A stretch of DNA of 64,000 bases from DATGZH01 sp035297265 (GCA_035297265.1 DATGZH010000001.1:62001-126000); one strand, 5' to 3'. Positions 16,575 through 25,483 are shown, counted from the first letter of the stretch. Notes: generated by a model from the letters alone, not told the origin. Numbers and translations are program-made.

Positions 16575-17994
16575 GGTGGAGCCCCCTTCCGGTCAAGGCC
16601 AGCACGGTCTCGCCGAACGTCTCGGACAGTGTCGGGTGCGGCTGGATGAACTGTCCGACGTCCTCGGGTGTGGCGTCCCAGTTCACCGCCAGGTAGCCCG
16701 AGCCGAGCTGCTCGGTGACCCAGGGCCCGCAGAGGTGGACGCCGAGGATCCGGCCGGCCCGGCCGTCGGACCGGCGCTCGGCGACCACCTTCACCAGGCC
16801 CTCGGTGTCCCCGAGGATGCGGGCCCGGCTGTTCCCGCCGAAGGGGTCCTTCTTGACGACGATGTCGTAGCCGCGGGCCAGGGCCTGGTCCTCGGTGAGC
16901 CCGGCGTAGGCCACCTCGGGGTGGCAGTAGATGGCCCAGGGCACCCGGTCGTAGTCGACGGGCACCACCGGCTCGCCGAGGATGGCCTTCACCACCACGA
17001 TCCCCTCGGCGAAGCCCACGTGGGCGAGCTGAGGCGAAGCGGCCACGAGGTCGCCGACGGCCCAGACCCGCTGGGCGTGGGTGCGCTGCCAGCGGTCCGT
17101 GACGACGAAGCCGCGCTCGTCGAGCACCACGCCGGTGTCGGTCGCCAGCAGACCCTCGGTGCGGGGGCGCCGACCCACCGAGACGACGACGGTCTCCACC
17201 TCGATCATGCGACCGTCGCCCAGGGCCACCACGGTGCTCGTCCCGTCGGGTTTCGGGGTGTGACCTTTCACCTCGACGCCCGTCAGGACCTCGATCCCCC
17301 GCTTGCGGAAGGAGCGGCCGACGGTGGCGGTCATGTCCTGGTCGCAGCCGGCCAGGATTGAGTCGAGCGCCTCGAGCACGGTCACCTTCGACCCGAGGTC
17401 GGAGAGGAGGGAGGCGAACTCGCAGCCGATGGCCCCACCTCCGACCACCGCGGTGGAGGACGGGATGCGCTCGAGGTCGAGGAACTCGTCGGAGGTGAGG
17501 ACGTAGCGCCCGTCGACCTCGAAGCCCGGGATGGTTCGGGGCACGGAGCCGGCAGCCAGCACGACGTGACGCCCTCGCAGCTCGGTGCCGGCGTCGTCCC
17601 CGTCGACGACGGCCACCCGGAGACCCGGCAGGAGCATGCCGGTCCCGGAGAGCGTCGTCACGTGCCGGCCCTTCAGCAGCCCTACCAGGCCCCGGTAGAG
17701 CTGGTCGACGACGGCGTTCTTCCGGGCCTGGCTCACCGCGAAGTCGACGGCCGGCGTGCCGCTCGAGATGCCGAAGACCGACGACGAGTTCACCGTGCGC
17801 AGCACCGACGCCGTCTCGAGGAACTCCTTGGCCGGGATGCAGCCTCGGTGGAGGCAGGTCCCGCCGACCTTCTCGCGCTCCACGATGGCCATCGAGAGAC
17901 CGGCAGCCGCACCGTAGAGCGCCGTGGCGTAGCCGCCCGGGCCACCGCCGATGATGACGACGTCGTACTCGTTGACCTCGTTCGTCGCCGTCAT
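16567..17994 (-). CDS. lpdA: Dihydrolipoyl dehydrogenase (E3)
   Basis: The 475-residue flavoprotein has the FAD-binding GGGPGG motif (about 16-21) and the redox-active disulfide Cys47/Cys52 (GGTCLHRGCIP). A second NAD-binding Rossmann motif is present near 180 (VVGGGAIGCEFA), and the C-terminal HPTLSE segment carries the catalytic His. It reoxidises the dihydrolipoamide of E2. It is the first gene of an operon lpdA - E2 - lipBA that unites E3, E2 and the lipoylation enzyme. ATG 17994 has a GAGGAG site upstream. Confidence 0.95.
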   Translation of the reverse strand: MTATNEVNEYDVVIIGGGPGGYATALYGAAAGLSMAIVEREKVGGTCLHRGCIPAKEFLETASVLRTVNSSSVFGISSGTPAVDFAVSQARKNAVVDQLYRGLVGLLKGRHVTTLSGTGMLLPGLRVAVVDGDDAGTELRGRHVVLAAGSVPRTIPGFEVDGRYVLTSDEFLDLERIPSSTAVVGGGAIGCEFASLLSDLGSKVTVLEALDSILAGCDQDMTATVGRSFRKRGIEVLTGVEVKGHTPKPDGTSTVVALGDGRMIEVETVVVSVGRRPRTEGLLATDTGVVLDERGFVVTDRWQRTHAQRVWAVGDLVAASPQLAHVGFAEGIVVVKAILGEPVVPVDYDRVPWAIYCHPEVAYAGLTEDQALARGYDIVVKKDPFGGNSRARILGDTEGLVKVVAERRSDGRAGRILGVHLCGPWVTEQLGSGYLAVNWDATPEDVGQFIQPHPTLSETFGETVLALTGRGLHLA

Positions 17995-18102
17995 CTCCTC
18001 GACCCCGTGCTGCGCCCCCCGATCCCCGTGGTGGCTGCACCGACCCGATGGTGAGGCGTCGGCGGAGCGGACCGATCCGAGCCTACCGGCGCGACCGCGC
18101 CG

Positions 18103-19110
18103 TCAGGCCCTGGTCGCACCGGCCGCCCCCTTCACCCTCCCGGCGAAGCGCTCCGCCCGCGCCTTCACGAGGGACGGCACGGCGGCGGCGCCCGTGATCG
18201 GCCGGTAGGCGTCGGAGGCCGCGGTCAGCGCCTCGTCCTCGTCGTCGGCGAGCTCGAGGTCGGCCGCCTCGGCGTTGGCCTCCGCCTGGGCCACCGACGA
18301 GGCGCCCGGGATGACGACCACGTTCGGTCGGCGGACCAGCCAGGCCAGGGCCACCTGGGACGGGGTGGCGTCGTGGGCCGTCGCCACCTCCCGCAGCGTG
18401 TCGACGAGCGGCGCCGACCGACGGAGGTTCTCGGCGAGGAACGCCGGGGTGTTGAGCCGCATCCCCTTCGGCAGGTGCTCGGCGTCGTAGCGGCCCGAGA
18501 GGAGCCCCTGGCCGAGCGGGCTGTAGGCGATGATCAGCCGGTCGTGCTCCTGGGCCCACGGGAGGAGGTCGGCCTCGGGCATCCGGTGGGACAGGCTGTA
18601 CTGCACCTGGTTGGAGAGGACCGGCCCGCCGAGGGCCTGCTCGGCCTCCTGCCAGCCGCTCTTCGAGTAGTTCGAGACGCCGACGTGGCGCACGAGCCCG
18701 TCGGCCACGAGCTTGGCCACCGCCCGCATCGTCGGCCCCACCGGGACGACCGGGTTGGGCCAGTGCACCTGGTAGAGGTCGATCGCAGTGACGCCGAGGC
18801 GGGCCGCGCTGAGCCTGGCCCGCCAGCCGACGACGGGGTCGACCGGCAGGACCGGGAAGAGCTTGGTGGCCACGAAGGCTTCGTCCCGCCGCCCGGCGAG
18901 GGCCCGGCCGACGATGCGCTCGGAGCGGCCGAAGGCGTAGATCTCGGCCGTGTCGATGAGGTTGACCCCGAGGTCGAGGGAGCGCTGGACGATCGCCGGT
19001 GCGGTGACGGTGGCGTACTCCGAGCCGTAGCCCCACTCACCGGCGCCGAACTGCCAGCAGCCGAGCCCGACCGCCGAGAGGCGGACGCCACCGACCTCGA
19101 CGTACTTCAC
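18103..19110 (-). CDS. Aldo/keto reductase
   Basis: The 335-residue protein is a TIM-barrel oxidoreductase. The catalytic residues can be placed in NLIDTAEIYAFGRSE (Asp and Tyr), VATKL (Lys) and LYQVHWP (His), and the NADPH-binding PGASSVAQAEAN segment is near 280. It reduces carbonyls with NADPH; the natural substrate is unknown. It lies seven bases downstream of the SDR gene on the same strand, so the two probably form a small operon. The 108-base gap before lpdA shows no strong signal. Confidence 0.88.
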   Translation of the reverse strand: MKYVEVGGVRLSAVGLGCWQFGAGEWGYGSEYATVTAPAIVQRSLDLGVNLIDTAEIYAFGRSERIVGRALAGRRDEAFVATKLFPVLPVDPVVGWRARLSAARLGVTAIDLYQVHWPNPVVPVGPTMRAVAKLVADGLVRHVGVSNYSKSGWQEAEQALGGPVLSNQVQYSLSHRMPEADLLPWAQEHDRLIIAYSPLGQGLLSGRYDAEHLPKGMRLNTPAFLAENLRRSAPLVDTLREVATAHDATPSQVALAWLVRRPNVVVIPGASSVAQAEANAEAADLELADDEDEALTAASDAYRPITGAAAVPSLVKARAERFAGRVKGAAGATRA

Positions 19111-19117
19111 GGCCGTC

Positions 19118-19879
19118 TCACTTGGGCGGCATGCGGATGCCGCCGTCGAGCCGGATGACCTCGCCGTTCAGGTAGCGGTTGTTGGCGATCTCGACGACGA
19201 GCTTGCCGTACTCCTCGGGACGGCCCAGGCGCTTCGGGTAGAGGACGGACTCGCCCAGGCTCTTACGGGCCTCCTCGGGCAGCATGGCGAGGAGCGGGGT
19301 GTCCATGAGGCCCGGGGCGATCGTCACCACCCGGATGCCGACGACGGAGAGGTCCCGGGCGGCCGGCAACGTCATGCCGACGATCGCCCCCTTGGAGGCC
19401 GAGTAGGCGAGCTGGCCGATCTGGCCGTCGAAGGCCGCCACCGACGCCGTGTTCACGATGACGCCCCGCTCCCCGTCCTCCAGCGGCTCGGTGGCGGCGA
19501 TGGCCGAGGCGGCCTTCGTCATCACGTTGAAGGTGCCGATCACGTTGAGGCGCTGGATGAACTCGAACGGGGCGAGCTCGTGGGGCTTGCCGTCCCGGTC
19601 GATGACCCGCCCGACGTGGCCGGTGCCGGCGCAGTTGACCGCCACGCGGAGCGGTCCGGCCCCGGCCGCCTCGTCCACCGCCCGCTGGCAGTCCGCCGGG
19701 TCGGTGACGTCGCCGGCCACGCTCCGCCCCTCGACCTCCTCGGCCACCTGCTTGGCCCCGTCGCCGTTCTTGTCGAAGACGGTGACCACGGCGCCTTCGG
19801 CGGCGAGCGCCCGGGCGGTGGCCGCCCCGAGGCCCGAGGCGCCGCCGGTCACGATGGCCGAGATCCCCTGCAGTTCCAT
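19118..19879 (-). CDS. Short-chain dehydrogenase, 3-hydroxyacyl-CoA dehydrogenase type
   Basis: The 253-residue SDR has the cofactor motif TGGASGLG (12-19), an acidic residue after strand 2 (VFDKN) that favours NAD, the NCAG motif, and the catalytic Ser-Tyr-Lys in NTASVAAFDGQIGQLAYSASKGA. Its overall form resembles the HSD17B10 / 3-hydroxy-2-methylbutyryl-CoA dehydrogenase group, which acts in branched-chain amino acid and fatty acid breakdown. The ATG start is six bases after a minus-strand TACCAT hexamer (19886-19891) without a Shine-Dalgarno, so it may be leaderless. The substrate assignment is inference. Confidence 0.85.
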   Translation of the reverse strand: MELQGISAIVTGGASGLGAATARALAAEGAVVTVFDKNGDGAKQVAEEVEGRSVAGDVTDPADCQRAVDEAAGAGPLRVAVNCAGTGHVGRVIDRDGKPHELAPFEFIQRLNVIGTFNVMTKAASAIAATEPLEDGERGVIVNTASVAAFDGQIGQLAYSASKGAIVGMTLPAARDLSVVGIRVVTIAPGLMDTPLLAMLPEEARKSLGESVLYPKRLGRPEEYGKLVVEIANNRYLNGEVIRLDGGIRMPPK

Positions 19880-19942
19880 GTGGCGATGGTACGAGCCGCC
19901 GGGACCCGACCACCAATGGTGCTCCTGGCGGCGGTCCTCGGG

Positions 19943-20431
19943 TCAGGGTCCCGAGGTCCCCTCCCCCGTGCCGGCCGCGCCGGTGGCCAGTGCGTCGACG
20001 ACGTCGTTCCAGCGGTCCCCCGAGTGGCCCTTCACCCAGGCGAAGTCGACCGGCCGGGTCGGGTCGATGGCGAGGGCGAGGAGCGGCTCCCAGAGGTCCC
20101 GGTTGGCCACCGGCTTGCCGGCCGAGTTGCGCCAGCCCCGCCGGCGCCAGCCCTCCCACCACCGCTGGCGGAAGCAGTTCACGACGTAGGTCGAGTCGCT
20201 CACCACGTGGATCTCGGTGTCGTCGTCCAGGAGGGACCGGAGGGCCTGGAGGACCGCGGTGACCTCCATCCGCTGGTTGGTCGTCTGGGCCTCGGCCCCG
20301 CTCTCGTAGGGGCCGTCGGGCACCGCCCAGGCCCAGCCGCCCGGCCCGGGGTTCCCGAGACAGGCGCCGTCGGTGTACACGGTGAGACCCTTGGTCGCCA
20401 CGAGGCACATTCGTACTACGGGGGTGTTCAT
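19943..20431 (-). CDS. rnhA: Ribonuclease HI
   Basis: The 162-residue protein carries the four acidic catalytic residues of RNase HI in YTDGACLGNPGPGG, QRMEVTAV, SDSTYV and WNDVVDALA. It cuts the RNA strand of RNA-DNA hybrids. The basic-rich WWEGWRRRGWRNSAGKPVANRDLW segment corresponds to the substrate-binding handle region. The ATG at 20431 follows a G-run; a second ATG seven residues later (20410) is also possible. It is divergent from aceE with 44 bases between the starts. Confidence 0.93.
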   Translation of the reverse strand: MNTPVVRMCLVATKGLTVYTDGACLGNPGPGGWAWAVPDGPYESGAEAQTTNQRMEVTAVLQALRSLLDDDTEIHVVSDSTYVVNCFRQRWWEGWRRRGWRNSAGKPVANRDLWEPLLALAIDPTRPVDFAWVKGHSGDRWNDVVDALATGAAGTGEGTSGP

Positions 20432-20463
20432 CCCCCCTGTCTTTGTTGGGGCGCCCGGGGTTT

Positions 20464-20469
20464 TACGAT
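20464..20469 (+). promoter_or_regulatory. -10-like element of aceE
   Basis: TACGAT lies six bases before the GTG at 20476, so transcription would start at the initiation codon. No convincing -35 is present; TTTGTT at 20442-20447 is the nearest candidate. Confidence 0.4.
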
Positions 20470-20475
20470 GGCGAG

Positions 20476-23184
20476 GTGCTCTTCGACGGCATCTCGCACC
20501 AGGTCCCCGACATCGACCCCGGGGAGACGGCCGAGTGGCTCGATTCCTTCGACGCCGTCGTCGACGCCCGGGGCCGCACCCGGGGCCGCTTTCTGCTCAT
20601 GAAGCTCCTCGAGCGGGCGCGGGCCCTCCAGGTCGGCTTCCCGGCCACCGTCTCGACCCCCTATGTGAACACGATCGCCGCCGACGAGGAGCCCTGGTTC
20701 CCCGGCGACGAGTACCTGGAGCGCCGGATCCGGGCCTACATACGCTGGAACGCCGCGGTCATGGTCACCCGGGCCAACGCCCGGACCGACGGCATCGGCG
20801 GGCACCTCTCCACCTACGCCAGCTCTGCCGCCCTGTACGAGGTGGGCTTCAACCACTTCTTCCGGGGGAAGGGCGACGGCGGCGCGGGCGACCAGATCTT
20901 CTTCCAGGGCCACGCCAGCCCGGGCATCTACGCCCGGGCCTTCGTCGAGGGCCGTCTGAGCGAGGAGCAGCTCGACAACTTTCGCCACGAGGTGGCGGGG
21001 AACGGCCTGCCGAGCTACCCGCACCCGAGGCTCCTCCCCGACTTCTGGGAGTTCCCCACCGTGTCGATGGGCCTCGGGGCTATCGGCGCGGTGTACCAGG
21101 CGCACATCAACCGTTACCTCCACCAGCGCGAGCTCGTCGACACCAGCCAGAGCCGGGTGTGGTGCTTCGTGGGCGACGGCGAGATGGACGAGCCCGAATC
21201 GATCGGCGCCCTCGGGGTGGCCGGACGCGAGCACCTCGACAACCTCATCTTCGTCGTCAACTGCAACCTGCAGCGCCTCGACGGCCCTGTACGGGGCAAC
21301 GGCAAGATCATCCAGGAGCTCGAGGCCGTCTTCCGCGGCGCCGGCTGGAACGTCATCAAGGTGATCTGGGGCTCGCGCTGGGACGAGCTCTTGGCCCGAG
21401 ACGTCGACGGCGTGCTGCTCGACAAGATGAACACCACCGTCGACGGCGCGTTCCAGAAGTACGCCGTGGAGTCGGGCGCCTACATCCGCGAGCACTTCTT
21501 CGGCCCGGACCCCCGCCTGCGCAAGATGGTCGAGCACCTGAGCGACGACGAGCTGCGGACCCTCCCCCGGGGCGGCCACGACTACCGCAAGCTCTACGCC
21601 GCCTACAAGCTGGCGGCCGAGCAGCACGACGCCCCGACGGTCATCCTGGCCAAGACCATCAAGGGGTGGACGCTCGGCCCTGAGATCGAGGCCCGCAACG
21701 CCACCCACCAGATCAAGAAGATGAACAAGGCCCAGCTGCGGGCGCTGCGTGACCGGCTCTACCTGGCCGACGAGATCCCCGACGAGGCGCTCGACGCCGA
21801 GCTGCCCCCCTACTACCGGCCGCCCGAGAGCTCCGAGGCCTACCAGTACCTCACGGCCCGCCGGAAGGTGCTCGCCGGCGCCCTCCCCACCCGGGTGGTG
21901 CAGCCGGCCCCGCCGGCCGTACCCGACCCGAAGGTGTATGCCGACCTGCTGGCCGGCTCGGGCTCCCAGGCCGCCTCGACGACGATGGCCCTCGCCCGCT
22001 TGCTCCGCAACCTGGTGCGCGATCCCACGGTGGGCCCGCTCGTCACCCCGATCGTCTCGGACGAGGCCCGCACGTTCGGCCTCGAGCCGCTGATCGCCGA
22101 GGCCAAGATCTACGCCCCGGGCGGGCAGCGCTACGTGCCGGTGGACGCCGGCCTCCCCCTCAACTACGCCGAGTCGGCCTCCGGGCAGTTCCTGGAGGAA
22201 GGCATCACCGAGGCCGGGGCCATGGCGGCGTTCACCGCCCTCGCCACCTCCTACGCCACGTGGGAACGGCCGATGCTGCCGGTCTTCCTCTTCTATTCCA
22301 TGTTCGGCTTCCAGCGGGTCGGCGACCTCATCTGGGCCCTCGGCGACATGCGGGGCCGGGGGATCCTCGCCGGGTGCACCGCCGGGCGCACGACGCTCCA
22401 GGGCGAGGGCCTGCAGCACAACGACGGCCACTCGCCGCTCCTCGCCTCGTCGAACCCGGCGGCCCTCATCTACGACCCGGCGTTCAGCTACGAGTTGGCC
22501 GTCATCGTCGAAGACGCCATCCGGCGGATGCTCGGGCCCGAGCCCGAGGACCGCTTCTGGTACCTCACGCTCTACAACGAGAACTACGTGATGCCCGGGC
22601 TACCCGAGGGCCCTGACGGCGAGTCCATCCGCCAGGGCATCATCGACGGCCTCTACCGCTTCGCCGGGCCGGCGGAGACCGGAGGGAGCCGACGGGCCAC
22701 ACTCTGCTTCTCCGGCCCGATGTGGCGGGCGGCCATGGAGGCCCGTCAGCTGCTGGCCGATGGTTGGGGCGTCTCCTGCGACGCCTGGTCGGCGACTTCC
22801 TGGACGTCGCTCCGCCAGGAGGCGCTGACGGTGGAGCGTTGGAACCGGCTGCACCCGGGCAAGGAGGCCAAGCTGCCGTCGGTCACTTCGCTCCTCGGGC
22901 CGGGCCGCGGCCCTGTCGTGGCGGTCACCGACTACATGCGGGCCGTCCCCGACCAGGTGGCCCGCTTCGTTCCTCGCCCCTTCCTCTCGCTCGGCACCGA
23001 CGGCTTCGGACGCTCCGACGCCCGCGATGCGCTCCGCCGCTATTTCGAGGTCGACGCGGCGCACGTCGTCGTGGCCGTGCTCTCCGGGCTGGTCCGGGCG
23101 GGCGAGGGCGAGGCCAGGGAGGTCGAGGAGGCCATCGAGCGCTTCGGCATCGACCCCGAAGCACGTCCGCCCTTCGACGTCTGA
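20476..23184 (+). CDS. aceE: Pyruvate dehydrogenase E1 component, homodimeric type
   Basis: The 902-residue protein has the N-terminal PDIDPGETAEWLDSFD segment typical of AceE and the thiamine diphosphate motif GDGEMDEPES...NCN (about residues 232-262). The transketolase-like central domain follows (FGLEPLIAEAKIYAP, ASGQFLEEGI, SMFGFQRVGDLIWA). It decarboxylates pyruvate and passes the acetyl group to the E2 lipoyl domain. Start choice: GTG 20476 fits the family N-terminus; the frame also opens at TTG 20443. Its E2 and E3 partners may be the genes at 14.8-18.0 kb on the other strand, as in other actinobacteria where PDH and OGDH share E2 and E3. Confidence 0.95.
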   Translation: MLFDGISHQVPDIDPGETAEWLDSFDAVVDARGRTRGRFLLMKLLERARALQVGFPATVSTPYVNTIAADEEPWFPGDEYLERRIRAYIRWNAAVMVTRANARTDGIGGHLSTYASSAALYEVGFNHFFRGKGDGGAGDQIFFQGHASPGIYARAFVEGRLSEEQLDNFRHEVAGNGLPSYPHPRLLPDFWEFPTVSMGLGAIGAVYQAHINRYLHQRELVDTSQSRVWCFVGDGEMDEPESIGALGVAGREHLDNLIFVVNCNLQRLDGPVRGNGKIIQELEAVFRGAGWNVIKVIWGSRWDELLARDVDGVLLDKMNTTVDGAFQKYAVESGAYIREHFFGPDPRLRKMVEHLSDDELRTLPRGGHDYRKLYAAYKLAAEQHDAPTVILAKTIKGWTLGPEIEARNATHQIKKMNKAQLRALRDRLYLADEIPDEALDAELPPYYRPPESSEAYQYLTARRKVLAGALPTRVVQPAPPAVPDPKVYADLLAGSGSQAASTTMALARLLRNLVRDPTVGPLVTPIVSDEARTFGLEPLIAEAKIYAPGGQRYVPVDAGLPLNYAESASGQFLEEGITEAGAMAAFTALATSYATWERPMLPVFLFYSMFGFQRVGDLIWALGDMRGRGILAGCTAGRTTLQGEGLQHNDGHSPLLASSNPAALIYDPAFSYELAVIVEDAIRRMLGPEPEDRFWYLTLYNENYVMPGLPEGPDGESIRQGIIDGLYRFAGPAETGGSRRATLCFSGPMWRAAMEARQLLADGWGVSCDAWSATSWTSLRQEALTVERWNRLHPGKEAKLPSVTSLLGPGRGPVVAVTDYMRAVPDQVARFVPRPFLSLGTDGFGRSDARDALRRYFEVDAAHVVVAVLSGLVRAGEGEAREVEEAIERFGIDPEARPPFDV

Positions 23185-23246
23185 GCGGACGGCCAGCGCA
23201 GCCAGGTCAGGGGTGGCGTCAACATCGCTCTGGCGCGTTGCATGGA

Positions 23247-23657
23247 GTGTGGACGCCCGGACCTCAAGGGTTCATACTCCAACCAATGGTTCTTCGCAGA
23301 CCACTCGGGGTTCATATCCCAGACGCACGAGGGCAAGACGCCCATCTGCGAGTGTCGGTTCATCGCGAGCCGTCGAGGGTTGTTCTCAGCCACTGGCGGG
23401 GCGACGTTTGTGTCGCCACCACGCCCATCCGATTGACGGACGTTCCCCGCCTGGTCGGCATTCTCGTGGATGCGCTTGCCGACGCGGCAGGCGAATCAAC
23501 ACAAGGGGGCGCGCTGTCACGTCACCGCAATCCTTGGACCGTGATTCGATCCTGGCTCCAACCGAGGCTTGCCGCGGTTCTTCGTATGCCCACTGCGCCA
23601 ACCAGGTACTCGGACTCAGAGTCGGCGTGGAAAGACGTGGGCGCCGCCTCGCGTTAG
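23247..23657 (+). CDS. Hypothetical protein in a lower-GC patch
   Basis: The reading frame from GTG 23247 (or ATG 23286) gives 136 (or 123) residues. Its middle (HLRVSVHREPSRVVLSHWRGDVCVATTPIRLTDVPRLVGILVDAL, described by parts) looks like a genuine small alpha/beta domain: two strands around WRGDVC and a DVPRLVGILVDAL helix. I have a loose recollection of similar short actinobacterial proteins but cannot name a family. Third-position GC is visibly lower than in neighbours (GTT, CTT, TCA and CAA codons are frequent), which suggests transfer. It lies between aceE and the Rrf2 regulator. A 64-residue Cys-containing frame at 23242-23436 competes for the same bases. Confidence 0.55.
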   Translation: MWTPGPQGFILQPMVLRRPLGVHIPDARGQDAHLRVSVHREPSRVVLSHWRGDVCVATTPIRLTDVPRLVGILVDALADAAGESTQGGALSRHRNPWTVIRSWLQPRLAAVLRMPTAPTRYSDSESAWKDVGAASR

Positions 23658-23684
23658 CTCACGCTCGCGACACCCCGCCGAGCG

Positions 23685-24137
23685 TCAGTGCGGCGACCAG
23701 GAGTCGGGATCCGAGGTGAGCTTGGTTACCTGCTTCGGTAGGCGACCCGTGGCGACGTCGGCCAGCGTCACGTTCTCGAGCACGGACCGGAGGCTCGCCC
23801 GCACGGCCACCCAGATCTCCTGAAGGTGCTTGGCCGACCCCTCGTAGTGGGCGGCTTCGGGGCGGAAGCCCCGTACCTCGGCGAGCGGCCCGTCGAGGGC
23901 CCGGATGACGTCGGCGAGGGTGATGTCCGAGGCGTCCCGGGCCAGGCGGTAGCCGCCCTCGGCGCCCCGCTGGCTCGAGACGAGCCCCGAACGGCGCAGG
24001 TCGGCCAGGATCGCCCCGAGGAAGCGGGGCGGCAGGCCCTGGTCGGCGGCCAGCGTCTCGGCTGTCTGGGGGACGCCGGCCACCGCCAGTGACAGCAGGG
24101 CGCGAAGGCCGTAGTCCACCTTGGCCGGGATGTGCAC
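23685..24137 (-). CDS. Rrf2-family transcription regulator without Fe-S cysteines
   Basis: From the GTG at 24137 the product is 150 residues and begins HIPAKVDYGLRALLSLA, the first helix of the Rrf2 winged-helix domain. The recognition helix (PPRFLGAILADLRRSGLV) and the wing (SQRGAEGGYRLAR) follow. Family members such as IscR and NsrR sense Fe-S clusters or NO through three Cys near residues 90-105; this protein has no Cys at all, so it either uses other ligands or senses something else. Upstream in-frame extension to 24236 is low-complexity and unlikely. Targets are unknown; the SUF genes 7-17 kb away are an obvious guess. Confidence 0.88.
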   Translation of the reverse strand: MHIPAKVDYGLRALLSLAVAGVPQTAETLAADQGLPPRFLGAILADLRRSGLVSSQRGAEGGYRLARDASDITLADVIRALDGPLAEVRGFRPEAAHYEGSAKHLQEIWVAVRASLRSVLENVTLADVATGRLPKQVTKLTSDPDSWSPH

Positions 24138-24220
24138 CTTTGGATTCTGCCCCCTGACGGCGTGGCGCGGGTGCTCCGCCGCCTTCGCCTGACGCCCGGC
24201 GCCCGTGCGAAGATCGAACG

Positions 24221-24802
24221 GTGGCAAGACCAGCACTCCACCTGGCCGGTGACGACGAGGCGGATGCCTTGCTGAGTGAGGACCCGCTGGCCCTCCTCAT
24301 CGGCATGGTGCTCGACCAACAGATCCCCCTCGAGAAGGCCTTCCGGGGACCGGCCGAGCTCGTCGCCCGCACCGGACGACCGCTCTCGGCCGAAGAGATC
24401 GCCGCGATGGACCCGGAGCGGCTGGCCGAGCTGTTCACCCGGCCGCCGGCCCTCCATCGCTTCCCGGGTTCGATGGCCCGCCGGGTCCAGGCCCTCTGCC
24501 AGACCATCGTCGAGGGCTACGGGGGCCGGGCCGACGCCGTCTGGGACGACGTGGTCGACGCCAAGGAGCTCAAGAACCGGTTGAAGGCGCTCCCCGGCTT
24601 CGGCGACCAGAAGGCCCGCATCTTCATCGCCCTCCTCGGCAAGCAGCTCGGCGTCCGGCCGTCGGGCTGGCAGCAGATGGCCTCCCCCTTCGGCGACCCC
24701 GGCTCGCACCGCTCGGTGGCCGACATCGTCGACGAGCCGAGCCTGGCCCAGGTGCGGGCGACCAAGAAGGCGATGAAGGCCGGCCCATCGCCGTCGGGGT
24801 GA
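24221..24802 (+). CDS. HhH-GPD family base-excision repair protein
   Basis: The 193-residue helical protein shows a helix-hairpin-helix motif at about 120-145 (LKNRLKALPGFGDQKARIFIALLGKQ) and an N-terminal LIGMVLDQQIPLEKAF helix, as in small actinobacterial HhH-GPD proteins. The Asp normally used by monofunctional glycosylases two turns after the HhH is not obvious, so catalytic activity is not certain. GTG 24221 is divergent from the Rrf2 gene. The next gene, thiE, overlaps the stop by four bases (GTGA), giving an operon with no apparent functional link. Confidence 0.8.
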   Translation: MARPALHLAGDDEADALLSEDPLALLIGMVLDQQIPLEKAFRGPAELVARTGRPLSAEEIAAMDPERLAELFTRPPALHRFPGSMARRVQALCQTIVEGYGGRADAVWDDVVDAKELKNRLKALPGFGDQKARIFIALLGKQLGVRPSGWQQMASPFGDPGSHRSVADIVDEPSLAQVRATKKAMKAGPSPSG

Positions 24803-25431
24803 GCTCGGCGCTGGCCGAGCGCCGGCTCTATCTCTGCACGCCCGATCGCCGCGATCTGGCGGATTTCGTGGCCGCCTGCCTGGCCGGCGGGGTGGACGTG
24901 GTGCAGCTGCGCGATCCGCAGCTCGAGGCCAAGGAGCTCGTGGCCCGGAGCCGGGTCATCCGCGAGGTGTGCGCGGCGGCCGGGGTGCCCTTCATCGTGA
25001 ACGACCGACCGGACGTGGCCCTCGAGGCCGGAGCCGACGGGGTCCACGTGGGCCAGGACGACGTGGCGCCGGCCACCGCCCGGCAGATCCTCGGCGACGG
25101 CGCCATCGTCGGGCTCTCGACCCACGCGCCGGCCGAGCTCGAGGCGGCCGTCCACGCCCCGGTCGACTACCTCTCAGCCGGGCCGGTCGAGCCCACCCCG
25201 ACAAAGCCCGGTCGCCCCGGAACCGGTCTGGCCTACGTGACGCTCGCCAACCGTCGTGCCGACAAGCCGGTGTTCGTGACCGGCGGCGTGACCCCCGAGC
25301 GGGTGCCCGAACTCGCGGCGGCCGGCGCCCGGCACTTCGTCGTCGTGCGATACCTCACCGAGTCCGACCGGCCCGAAGCGGCCGCCAGGGCGTTGCGGGG
25401 GGCGATCGAGGAGGCGCTCGGCTCGTCCTGA
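24799..25431 (+). CDS. thiE: Thiamine-phosphate synthase
   Basis: The 210-residue TIM-barrel protein has the ThiE hallmarks: VQLRDPQLEAKEL early on, FIVNDRPDVALEAGADGVHVGQDD at about 65-90, the LSAGPVEPTPTKPG segment and the phosphate-binding VTGGVTPERVPELAAAGA loop. It couples the thiazole phosphate and the pyrimidine diphosphate to make thiamine phosphate, the precursor of the cofactor AceE uses. The GTG start is coupled to the glycosylase gene. No TPP riboswitch is seen upstream, and no other thiamine genes are in the window. Confidence 0.9.
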   Translation: MSSALAERRLYLCTPDRRDLADFVAACLAGGVDVVQLRDPQLEAKELVARSRVIREVCAAAGVPFIVNDRPDVALEAGADGVHVGQDDVAPATARQILGDGAIVGLSTHAPAELEAAVHAPVDYLSAGPVEPTPTKPGRPGTGLAYVTLANRRADKPVFVTGGVTPERVPELAAAGARHFVVVRYLTESDRPEAAARALRGAIEEALGSS

Positions 25432-25460
25432 CTCGGCTCGGTCCGTGGAAGCGCAGGATG

Positions 25461-25483
25461 GCGCACCCCTGCCACGGGTGCGC
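25461..25483. terminator. Bidirectional hairpin between thiE and the alpha/beta hydrolase gene
   Basis: GCGCACCC (25461-25468) pairs perfectly with GGGTGCGC (25476-25483) around a seven-base loop. It lies between converging stop codons. Confidence 0.6.

Noticed and set aside
15442..17361. 639-codon frame opposite the E2 and lpdA genes
   Set aside because: The Gly/Ala-rich product mirrors the Pro/Ala linkers of E2; no start site or domain supports it.
23242..23436. 64-residue Cys-containing ORF (MECGRPD...)
   Set aside because: It overlaps the better-supported frame at 23247-23657, and its sequence has no recognised domain.
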